From Dinoroseobacter sp965279125 (GTDB taxonomy: Bacteria > Pseudomonadota > Alphaproteobacteria > Rhodobacterales > Rhodobacteraceae), in assembly GCA_965279125.1 (NCBI GenBank), contig CBDIHL010000038.1, positions 139,447 through 203,446 of the forward strand: a DNA stretch of 64,000 bases, written 5' to 3'. The number at the start of each line of letters is the position of its first letter. Position 1 is the first letter of the stretch. The notes below the pieces were generated by a model. That model did no database searches. It had not been told where the DNA came from and was given only the letters and a program-made list of their open reading frames with translations. The position numbers and the translations under genes are program-made. Positions 17,191 through 24,531 of this stretch are shown piece by piece.

Positions 17191-18612
17191 ATGAGCGCGC
17201 TGTCTTCCTTGTTTTCGCCCTATGCGGTCGGTGTGGCCGCGCGGGTTGGTGCCCAGATCAATGGATTTGCGCTGATTATGGTCGCCTCGCGCGCCCTCGA
17301 TCTGGGGGCGTTCGGCAGTTATGCGATTGCATGGGCGGTCTCAACGATCTTCACGACGCTGGTGTATACCGGGATTTACCATGTTCTGCTGCGCACCAAG
17401 GAATTTGAGCGCAATGTTGATACTTATTTCTGGCTGCAATTGGGTATGGGGCTGCTGGGCACGCTGGTGATGGCCTCAGCCGGCCTGATGATCGGGGATA
17501 TCGGGGCAGGGGGCGCAGCCTTCGCCTTGCTGTGTTTGGCCCCGATCCCTGCAATAGCGACCTTAAGCGCATGGAATGAGGCGCAACTGATGCGTCGGGG
17601 ATGGCTGCGTGTGACAAGTCTGTCGGTGTTGGCGTCCGAGGTCACAGGCCTGGTCGCGGCGTTGGCGATGTTTCGCATCGGCTACGGGATCGAGGCATTG
17701 GTCGCGTCGCGCTACGCCTCAACTTTGTTTGCCGTGCTGCTGTCGAGCGCCTTCGTGCGCCGCCTTCCACGTTTGAGCCTGCGCCGCGACGTCAGCCGTG
17801 CGTCCTTGGGCGAGGCGTGGCCGCTTTGGGGATCCGCTACGTTGGGCATGTTGTCCAATTACGGTGCAGATCTGATCCTTGGGGCATTCCTGAACTCGGG
17901 CGCTGTCGGGGCTTACCGCGCAGGCTCGCGCGTTGCCAACACCGCCGCCGATGTCGTCTTGCAACCGCTAGCCGCGATCAGCTGGGCGCGGTTCGCGCGG
18001 CTTGAGGCGCAAAGTGCTCAAGGCGAAATTCGCGATGCATGGGTGCAAAACATGGCGCTTGGCTTTGCCTTGATTACCCCGGTTATGGTCTCGATCAGTT
18101 TGCTGGCCGAGCCGATCGTGGCCGCCCTGTTCGACCCAAGCTGGGGGGCGGTGGCCGTGATCGTATCGATCCTCGCCTTAGGGCGCGCGACCGATAGCAT
18201 GACCTTCCTGCTTGAGCCGACAATGACCTGCCTCGGGCGCACGCGGGTGCAGTTCTACGTGCAAGTGGCCGGGGCGGCTTTGATGGCAACAGCGCTGTTG
18301 TCCTTCGGGCGCAGTTCGGGCGAGGCGGCGGCCTTCGCGGTTCTGATCAGCAACCTCGCGGTTGCACTGCTCGCCGTCAGCTTGATGATGTCGGCCACGA
18401 AACTGCGCGTATCCGAGGTGTTCGAAGCCTTACTGCCCGGCCTCGGCCTCACGGCGGTCTGTGTTCTGGTGATCTATGTGCTGGACCCCGCGCGCGAGAT
18501 GATGAGCCCGGTTGCAGGCCTTGCGATGACCATCGCGGCGCTCGCGGTGCTCTGGGGGGCAGTTGTCGGAACGCTACTAAAGCGCAAAGTTCTTGTGTTG
18601 CCAACGCCTTAG
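17191..18612 (+). CDS. Polysaccharide flippase (Wzx / MATE-like oligosaccharide translocase)
   Basis: The protein has 473 residues with 12 to 14 predicted transmembrane helices over its whole length. It has the N-terminal repeat pattern of the polysaccharide transporter family (VASRALDLGAFGSYAIAWAV) and a mid-protein GAFLNSGAVGAYRAGSRVAN, matching Wzx/MurJ-related translocases. It should move undecaprenyl-linked repeat units across the inner membrane for the Wzy-like polymerase. It follows the GT4 gene after 18 nt in the rightward operon. Its stop overlaps by 4 nt the stop of the convergent gene at 18609. Confidence 0.85.
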   Translation: MSALSSLFSPYAVGVAARVGAQINGFALIMVASRALDLGAFGSYAIAWAVSTIFTTLVYTGIYHVLLRTKEFERNVDTYFWLQLGMGLLGTLVMASAGLMIGDIGAGGAAFALLCLAPIPAIATLSAWNEAQLMRRGWLRVTSLSVLASEVTGLVAALAMFRIGYGIEALVASRYASTLFAVLLSSAFVRRLPRLSLRRDVSRASLGEAWPLWGSATLGMLSNYGADLILGAFLNSGAVGAYRAGSRVANTAADVVLQPLAAISWARFARLEAQSAQGEIRDAWVQNMALGFALITPVMVSISLLAEPIVAALFDPSWGAVAVIVSILALGRATDSMTFLLEPTMTCLGRTRVQFYVQVAGAALMATALLSFGRSSGEAAAFAVLISNLAVALLAVSLMMSATKLRVSEVFEALLPGLGLTAVCVLVIYVLDPAREMMSPVAGLAMTIAALAVLWGAVVGTLLKRKVLVLPTP

Positions 18613-20132
18613 CGATAGCGCACATCCACAATAACGCGGTCTTTGTCGATGCGGTCGATATGGTGGCATCCAATGATCCCGGGCGCGTCTGAGGGCGTGA
18701 TATGGCGGACACGTCGCTCGGCATATGTATCCAGCGTCAAATCCTCGATCTCCATGATGTTCAGTCCATAGCCATAGGTGCTGTGCGTGTTGTCTTGCGA
18801 GGGTCGGTACAGCTTGCCGTCCTGCTGGAACACACGCCCCGCGCCGCGCGCCCTGTCCGCGCCGACAACAATCGGGTTCAGTTGATGCGGCTCGAGCCTG
18901 TTCAGGGCAGGACTGTCAACGCGGAAGGCGTAAAGCTCGCCACAGAAATCCGAAAAACTGTCGCGGCAGATATTGGTGAACAGCCACCAAGCGCCGTCAT
19001 ACTGAAACAAGGTCGTGTCAGCGCAGCGCACATCTTCGAGGAGCGTTTTCTCGAGCGCCCATTTCAACGGATAATCGGTCGCGCGCCATAGCTCTTGCCG
19101 CGCGATCTGGCCGCTTTCCATAAGCATGTAAACTGCGCCCTCATAGTCAAAAACATGGGGGTAGGACAAATGATGCGCGGGGCAGTGGGTGTCGCCAAGC
19201 ACGTGCAGATCTGCGCCATCCAATCGGGCGACCGCAAGATGTCCCAGGCCACGCACATAATCGAAGTCTTCATAAAAAACATGGGTTTCTGCGCCTGATG
19301 TATGGCTGAATGGATCAGCCCAAAAGTGACCCTTTGGCGCGTCAAGCTGATGACCAGAAGCAAGGTCGAAATTGAGCGGAGAGCCATCGCAGACCCGCAA
19401 TTCAAAGCGGCCCGGGCGACCGCCGAAGCGTGCGCGAAGTTTATCGCGCAAGCGGCGCAGGACCTCAGTGACGACCCGGCCTCCATAGGCGATGAAAGCC
19501 AGCGGTTTTGGTACAGCAGGACGCGGGTCGACCTCTTGCGGGCAAAGCGGTGCGTCTAGATTGGCAAGCGCGTGCAGCACAAGATGCACAGCCTTGTCGC
19601 GAAGATAGGCCCGGTTGCGTGTGGCCAAGAATTTGACATCGTAATTGGCCGCGACGCGTCTATACCACGCGCCCTTATTGCGGGACGTCAGACTAATTTG
19701 CGACATTGAGGCCCCTGAAAAGGACGCCTCGAGCCCCGCGATCTGCGACGTAGTTGAGACCCGCCAAAGCCCGTGCGTTGCCATATCGGCCAAAGTATCT
19801 ATGTCCGTGCCACAGGCCTCTGCAAGGTCAAGGATCACGTCGATACCCTGCAACGCGCCATTGGCAATGGGTCCGACTTCTGGCCTTACCTGATCAAAAT
19901 TGGGCGTCAGAACCTCGGCACAAGGCACGCCAAACCGTGCCTCAATCGCAAGATAGCCATCGATTATGCGACCAAAGGGATTAGCGTCGGTTTCGGAATA
20001 CTCCAGCCTTACTAAATCGAACCTTGGATCTTCACAAAGCGCCTCCAGCAACCGGAGTTGACCTGGATCCCACCGACCTTCGGGCGGAACAATCGCTGCG
20101 ATACGCAAGGGGGGGGATTCAGCTTTCAACAT
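18609..20132 (-). CDS. Protein with a glucosamine-inositolphosphorylceramide-transferase N-terminal-like beta-propeller domain
   Basis: The protein has 507 residues. The first about 200 form an alpha/beta region (LRIAAIVPPEGRWDPGQLRL, then IDVILDLAEACG). From about residue 255 a GH43-like five-bladed propeller is visible: GHFWADPFSHTSG, VFYEDFDYVRGLGHLAVARL, HHLSYPHVFDYEGAVYMLME, DTTLFQYDGAWWLFTN and IVVGADRARGAGRVFQQDGK. Tryptophan/aspartate-rich blades like these occur in the domain named after the plant GIPC transferase and in bacterial EPS loci. It probably binds or modifies polysaccharide or a sugar lipid, but activity is unknown. It overlaps the upstream DUF707 gene by 14 nt, so the two form a leftward pair at the edge of the EPS locus. 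Confidence 0.7.
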   Translation of the reverse strand: MLKAESPPLRIAAIVPPEGRWDPGQLRLLEALCEDPRFDLVRLEYSETDANPFGRIIDGYLAIEARFGVPCAEVLTPNFDQVRPEVGPIANGALQGIDVILDLAEACGTDIDTLADMATHGLWRVSTTSQIAGLEASFSGASMSQISLTSRNKGAWYRRVAANYDVKFLATRNRAYLRDKAVHLVLHALANLDAPLCPQEVDPRPAVPKPLAFIAYGGRVVTEVLRRLRDKLRARFGGRPGRFELRVCDGSPLNFDLASGHQLDAPKGHFWADPFSHTSGAETHVFYEDFDYVRGLGHLAVARLDGADLHVLGDTHCPAHHLSYPHVFDYEGAVYMLMESGQIARQELWRATDYPLKWALEKTLLEDVRCADTTLFQYDGAWWLFTNICRDSFSDFCGELYAFRVDSPALNRLEPHQLNPIVVGADRARGAGRVFQQDGKLYRPSQDNTHSTYGYGLNIMEIEDLTLDTYAERRVRHITPSDAPGIIGCHHIDRIDKDRVIVDVRYR

Positions 20133-21036
20133 GAGAAACCTGCGTCCGTTCTGAATACTGCACAGAGGGTATATTTTTCGGCCGCGCCGTCGCTAGATGC
20201 TTCCAATGGGTCAGGATTTTACGCAACCGACCTGCGTCACCGGGCGGGTTGGGCAAAGCGCGTGTAATGCGCAACGCAAAAGCAAACAAAGCAATACGCG
20301 ACGAGATCCGCCGCCCGCTCATAGTAACAGCACTGTAGGGTAAGCAGGGCAGCCATGGCAGATCGAAACCACTCAATAAGGCATAGATATCATCCTCATA
20401 AACACGCCCCTCACCAAAGCCATTCTCTGACATTTGGGCCCCGACGGGATGTGTGTGGCGCACGGGGCACGCGTCAATAATGGCAAAATCATCTGGTCCG
20501 CTGAAGCACTGGTTGCACCAGATAAGATCGATCCCAGACTCGAAGCCGAGCTCGAACAGGGGCCGCACTTGTTGCAACACATCCGTCCGGAAGACCGGCG
20601 CCATCATCTCAATAAAGGTCGCATAACGCAGTTCCAACCCTGACTGCTGTAGAACCCCCGCATAGGAGAAATAGCTGTCATGTGTGAGCGCGGGTTGCGC
20701 GATCTTCAAGTTCCTGTCCGCGCAAACCGTGAACAACTTCGATATGGTTTCTGGCGAGGCTGACAGATCATCATCAAACAGAGCAACAAAGCCGTAACTC
20801 GAGATCAGATCAGCATGATCGTGCAAAATCTTGGCCAAACCTGCGACCTTGGGGCCTGGGCGATATTCCGACAGAACACCCGGCCCACACGGAAGATCGA
20901 TTTGATCGCTGTAAGCTGATAAAAACACGTCGAAATTTCGTGCCGCGTTTGGCACAATCCATTCGGAGTGCAAGCTCTGCGGTCCGACACGCGACAGAAG
21001 AAGGAACCGTGCCAACCTTGTTTTGCTCCCGTCCAA
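20119..21036 (-). CDS. DUF707 family protein, putative glycosyltransferase-like
   Basis: The protein has 305 residues. It shows the DUF707 pattern: LLLSRVGPQSLHSEWI, RNFDVFLSAYSD, an acidic FVALFDDDLSASPETISKLF resembling a GT-A DXD site, SYFSYAGVLQQSGLELRYAT, and FELGFESGIDLIWCN. The ATFIEMMAPVF segment is also characteristic. Its function is unproven, but its place beside EPS genes and the DDD motif suggest sugar transfer. The only in-frame start is TTG at 21036, with a TAA four codons upstream and no obvious ribosome site, so the start is uncertain. It is divergent from the acyl-CoA dehydrogenase gene. Confidence 0.72.
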   Translation of the reverse strand: MDGSKTRLARFLLLSRVGPQSLHSEWIVPNAARNFDVFLSAYSDQIDLPCGPGVLSEYRPGPKVAGLAKILHDHADLISSYGFVALFDDDLSASPETISKLFTVCADRNLKIAQPALTHDSYFSYAGVLQQSGLELRYATFIEMMAPVFRTDVLQQVRPLFELGFESGIDLIWCNQCFSGPDDFAIIDACPVRHTHPVGAQMSENGFGEGRVYEDDIYALLSGFDLPWLPCLPYSAVTMSGRRISSRIALFAFALRITRALPNPPGDAGRLRKILTHWKHLATARPKNIPSVQYSERTQVSHVES

Positions 21037-21132
21037 AATGTCATCGTGACATTACAGGTCGGCGGGCTATGGTCAATTCTGGTTTGGTCTTCCCGACCTT
21101 GTTTATGACCTACACCCCAACAAAGGCACGCC

Positions 21133-22368
21133 ATGCTATCGTCTCACGATCATTCCCCCAAATCCACGCCAGAGCAGGCCCGCGCAAAAATGGCACGGAT
21201 GGCTTGGGAAGACCCGTTCTTGCTAAACGAAGCGCTTACGGACGAAGAGCGAATGATACGGGACACCGCTGCTGCCTATTGCGCCGATAAATTGGCGCCC
21301 CGTGTGGTCACAGCAAACCGAGAAGAGCGCTTTGACCGCGAGATCATGTCTGAAATGGGCGAGATGGGCCTGTTAGGTGCGACAATTCCAGAAGAATATG
21401 GCGGTGTGGGCGCGAATTACGTGTCCTACGGGCTGGTCGCGCGCGAAGTAGAGCGTATCGATTCCGGCTATCGGTCTGCAATGTCCGTTCAATCGAGCCT
21501 CGTGATGCACCCGATTTTTGCCTTTGGGACAGAAGACCAGCGCCAAACCTACCTGCCAAAACTCGCAAGCGGCGAGATGGTGGGCTGCTTTGGGTTGACC
21601 GAACCCGATCACGGATCCGATCCTGGTGGCATGATCACACGCGCCAAGCCCGTTGACGGCGGTTATCTGATTTCAGGCGCTAAAAATTGGATCACCAATT
21701 CACCAATTGCCGATGTCTTTGTTATCTGGGCAAAGTCTGATGCCCATGACGGAAAGATCAAAGGCTTCTTGCTCGAAAAAGGCATGATGGGGCTTAGCGC
21801 CCCAAAGATCGAGGGCAAAATGTCCTTGAGGGCCTCTATCACGGGCATGATTCAGATGGACGAGGTGTTTGTTCCCGAAGCGAACTTATTGCCACATGTC
21901 AGTGGGCTTGCCGGGCCATTTGGATGCCTTAATCGCGCGCGCTATGGTATTTCCTGGGGTGCGATGGGTGCCGCCGAAGCGTGCTGGCACGCGGCGCGCA
22001 GCTATACGATGGACCGCAAGCAATTCGGCAAACCACTGGCGGCGACCCAACTGATCCAAAAGAAACTGGCCGATATGCAGACCGAGATTTCGCTGGGACT
22101 GCTTGGCGCGCTGCAGTTAGGCCGCCTGTTTGATGCGCATACTGCGTCAGCAGAAACCATTAGCTTAATGAAGCGCAACAACTGCGGGAAGGCCCTCGTA
22201 ATTGCGCGCGAAGCCCGCGACATGCATGGTGGCAACGGGGTCAGTGACGAGTATGGTGTAATCCGCCACGTTATGAACCTTGAGGCCGTAAATACCTATG
22301 AAGGCACTCACGACATTCACGCCCTAATCTTGGGGCGCGCACAAACAGGTTTGCAGGCTTTCATGTAA
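21133..22368 (+). CDS. gcdH: Glutaryl-CoA dehydrogenase
   Basis: The product has 411 residues and an acyl-CoA dehydrogenase fold: FGLTEPDHGSDPGGM (FAD/substrate site), GAKNWITNSPIADVFVIWAK, RYGISWGAMGAAEACWHAAR, and DMHGGNGVSDEYGVIRHVMN. The C-terminal NTYEGTHDIHALILGRAQTG carries the catalytic Glu390, and this exact context is typical of glutaryl-CoA dehydrogenases. They oxidise and decarboxylate glutaryl-CoA to crotonyl-CoA in lysine, tryptophan and hydroxylysine breakdown, passing electrons to ETF. An in-frame ATG at 21190 (MARMAWEDPF) is an alternative start. The gene stands alone and its end overlaps the convergent chemotaxis gene by 8 nt. Confidence 0.9.
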   Translation: MLSSHDHSPKSTPEQARAKMARMAWEDPFLLNEALTDEERMIRDTAAAYCADKLAPRVVTANREERFDREIMSEMGEMGLLGATIPEEYGGVGANYVSYGLVAREVERIDSGYRSAMSVQSSLVMHPIFAFGTEDQRQTYLPKLASGEMVGCFGLTEPDHGSDPGGMITRAKPVDGGYLISGAKNWITNSPIADVFVIWAKSDAHDGKIKGFLLEKGMMGLSAPKIEGKMSLRASITGMIQMDEVFVPEANLLPHVSGLAGPFGCLNRARYGISWGAMGAAEACWHAARSYTMDRKQFGKPLAATQLIQKKLADMQTEISLGLLGALQLGRLFDAHTASAETISLMKRNNCGKALVIAREARDMHGGNGVSDEYGVIRHVMNLEAVNTYEGTHDIHALILGRAQTGLQAFM

Positions 22369-22762
22369 GCAGGATCATTAGAACCAATCTACTGACCCAA
22401 GTTGATATGGCTCTGTGGGGGGCGCGCGAGGACACGGCAATATCATTATTTGCGTGACCGGAGATACGCTCGCGCAGATCTGACAGTCGAATTTGTGTAA
22501 TAAGCACGTCGAGATCAACACCGGGGCTCGCAAGGCCCGTCAACACCAAGGCAAGATTGTTTAGAATCTGGCGCACTCGGTCGAGGTCTTGCAATTCTAT
22601 AACCAAATTTTCCGAAGCTGGACGACTTCCACGTATTGCTTTGCCCAATGCACTTTCAATCCGGGTGCACGAGCGCGCAAGATCTTCCACTTCATGCCCG
22701 CAGGCGCTCAGTATCATCTCGCGGCTAAGCGGTCTTTTTGAAGCGTTTTGTTTGCGTGTCAT
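22361..22762 (-). CDS. Small helical protein ending the chemotaxis operon; CheT-like candidate CheY-P phosphatase
   Basis: The protein has 133 residues, mostly helical by composition, and I recognise no standard domain by sequence. A helix at residues 53-75 contains IELQDLDRVRQILNNLA. There Asp61 and Gln65 give the D-x3-Q arrangement used by CheZ phosphatases. The position, last in the operon and immediately after a cheY2-like gene with a 4-nt overlap, matches cheT (orf10) of the Sinorhizobium meliloti che operon. CheT there is described as a DxxxQ phosphatase despite little similarity to CheZ. The assignment rests on order, size and this motif. The C-terminal 25 residues are hydrophobic-basic and unusual. 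Function is inferred. Confidence 0.55.
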   Translation of the reverse strand: MTRKQNASKRPLSREMILSACGHEVEDLARSCTRIESALGKAIRGSRPASENLVIELQDLDRVRQILNNLALVLTGLASPGVDLDVLITQIRLSDLRERISGHANNDIAVSSRAPHRAISTWVSRLVLMILLT

Positions 22763-23145
22763 AATCGACCAACCACGGCTTCGATACAGTGGCGCAAATC
22801 GAGCGGTGTGAACGGCTTTGCCAAGTAGTTGTTCAAACCGAGGGCACGCCCGCGCTCCACAAGTTCCTTTGTGGCCCGTCCTGTGATCATTATGAACCCG
22901 GTGGACTGGGTCTTGGCATTCTGTCGCACAGCCTCAAGCAGCGCCAATCCATCCATGCCGGGCATGTTATAATCCGATAGGACCAAATGAGCAGGCGCGC
23001 GTGTGAGGCTTTCCATCGCTTGTGCCCCGCTATCAGCGGTTTCAACATGCTGTATTCCAAAGTCTTCGAGCGCCTGCGTGATAAGACCTCGACTTGTGGA
23101 CATGTCATCCACAACCAGTAATTTGAGCTGATCACGAAGCGCCAT
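22759..23145 (-). CDS. cheY2: CheY-like single-domain response regulator (CheY2 position)
   Basis: The product has 128 residues and is a bare receiver domain. It has the acidic pair in LLVVDDMSTSRGLI, phospho-acceptor Asp58 in LVLSDYNMPGMDGLALL, Thr in FIMITGRATKE, and the Lys of NYLAKPFTPLDL. It lies between cheR (14-nt overlap) and the CheT-like gene (4-nt overlap). By position and size it matches the motor-binding CheY2 of rhizobia, as opposed to the phosphate-sink CheY1 encoded earlier in the operon. Which of the two drives the motor cannot be told from sequence alone. Confidence 0.88.
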   Translation of the reverse strand: MALRDQLKLLVVDDMSTSRGLITQALEDFGIQHVETADSGAQAMESLTRAPAHLVLSDYNMPGMDGLALLEAVRQNAKTQSTGFIMITGRATKELVERGRALGLNNYLAKPFTPLDLRHCIEAVVGRL

Positions 23146-24055
23146 GGCTTATTTCCTTCTGGAATATAGGGAAGTCACTCGAAGCCTCCATTTGAAAGGC
23201 CGAAAGACCAATTGAGCGATATCCGAGGCTTTCACATTCGATAAGTCGCTCTGAATGGCCCAAAAAGAGCAGCCCGCTTTCTGCAGTTGCCGCCGCAAAC
23301 TTTGGCCACAAAAGAGCCTGTGTTGTCTCGTCGAAATAGATCACCACATTTCGGCAGAAGATCGCATCAAACTTGTGTCTCATCGGCCAAGCTCCGATCA
23401 AGTTGTGTGTATTAAAGGTTACGAGCCCTCGAATTTCAGGCCGAACAGTGACACTAGGTTGGCAACCTAAGGCCGTGGGGTCCATACTCCGGTTTTTCCG
23501 TCGCTCGAGCATCGTTTGCCGCATTGGCAAGGGAATGTGTCTCACACTCGCTTGAGGATAGATGCCTTGGCGCGCCTGCTCGATCATTTCATGATCTATA
23601 TCTGTCGCCAAAATACGTATGTCCCACTTTTGAAAATCAGGCAAAACGTCCGCAATAGTCATGGCAATCGAATAGGGTTCCATACCGGTAGAGCAGCCTG
23701 CAGACCAAAATCGCAAAACGTGCCCTTGGCGTGCGCGCTTAGACCATCTATCCGTCATATGGCTGCGTAAGAGATCGAAATGATGCGGTTCCCGAAAGAA
23801 CTGCGTTACGTTTGTCGTCAGCGCACTGACTAGATTTCCGAGTTCAACCGGGTCGGTGCTGTGCTTTAAGTCTTGGATATAGCCGTCCACATCTTGCAAA
23901 CCGAGCACGCGCATGCGTTTGACAAGCCGCGAAAACACCATTGCGTTTTTGCTCGGGCTTATGGCCAATCCAGCTTCCCGAAATGCAATCTCGGCAACTG
24001 TTTGAAACTGCCCCATTGATAGGACACCGTTTTCCGGGGCGACCTTCATTTCCAA
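23132..24055 (-). CDS. cheR: Chemotaxis protein methyltransferase CheR
   Basis: The product has 307 residues: an N-terminal helical CheR domain (FREAGLAISPSKNAMVFSRL) and a C-terminal SAM-dependent methyltransferase domain. The latter carries RFWSAGCSTGMEPYSIAMTI (motif I), IRILATDIDHEMIEQA, FDAIFCRNVVIYF and LLFLGHSERL. It methylates glutamates of chemoreceptors using S-adenosylmethionine. It overlaps cheW by 10 nt and cheY2 by 14 nt. No CheB methylesterase gene is next to it, which is unusual for a cheR-containing operon. Confidence 0.92.
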   Translation of the reverse strand: MEMKVAPENGVLSMGQFQTVAEIAFREAGLAISPSKNAMVFSRLVKRMRVLGLQDVDGYIQDLKHSTDPVELGNLVSALTTNVTQFFREPHHFDLLRSHMTDRWSKRARQGHVLRFWSAGCSTGMEPYSIAMTIADVLPDFQKWDIRILATDIDHEMIEQARQGIYPQASVRHIPLPMRQTMLERRKNRSMDPTALGCQPSVTVRPEIRGLVTFNTHNLIGAWPMRHKFDAIFCRNVVIYFDETTQALLWPKFAAATAESGLLFLGHSERLIECESLGYRSIGLSAFQMEASSDFPIFQKEISHGAS

Positions 24056-24531
24056 GGGACTTGATGTTGTGGTTGGTCGACGGATACCGCAAGCACCGCG
24101 TCAAGGTTCATTACCTTGACCAAGCCGCGCTCCAAAACAGTCAAGGCTTTCAGAAAGGATGCCGCATAGTCGCCTGCCGTGTTTGGAATGGCTTTCATAT
24201 CAGCCTGAGAAATCGAAAGAATATCGGACACGGCCTTCACGAGCAGCCCAACAGGTCCCGTCTCGCTTTCAACAACGACAATCACCGCACGCGGATCATC
24301 GGGTAGCGCCCCCATCCCGAGGCGGCGCGCAAGGTCTATGATGGGCAAAACAGTGCCCCGCAAATTTATTACACCGCGTATATATGCAGGTGCCTGCGGC
24401 AAAGGCGTTACCGGCGCACCACTGCGAATTTCTCTGACATGGCTGATATCCAGGCAAAAATCCTGCTCGCCAACGCAGAAAGATAGATAATCCCGTGTGG
24501 ATATCTCATCAGGGGTGGCATCAAGGGTCAT
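24046..24531 (-). CDS. cheW: Chemotaxis adaptor protein CheW
   Basis: The product has 161 residues and is a single CheW domain: YLSFCVGEQDFCLDISHVRE, then PQAPAYIRGVINLRGTVLPI with the conserved NLRG turn, then VGLLVKAVSDILSI. It links chemoreceptors to the CheA kinase in signalling arrays. It overlaps cheA by 4 nt and cheR by 10 nt, so it is translationally coupled inside the chemotaxis operon. Confidence 0.92.
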   Translation of the reverse strand: MTLDATPDEISTRDYLSFCVGEQDFCLDISHVREIRSGAPVTPLPQAPAYIRGVINLRGTVLPIIDLARRLGMGALPDDPRAVIVVVESETGPVGLLVKAVSDILSISQADMKAIPNTAGDYAASFLKALTVLERGLVKVMNLDAVLAVSVDQPQHQVPWK

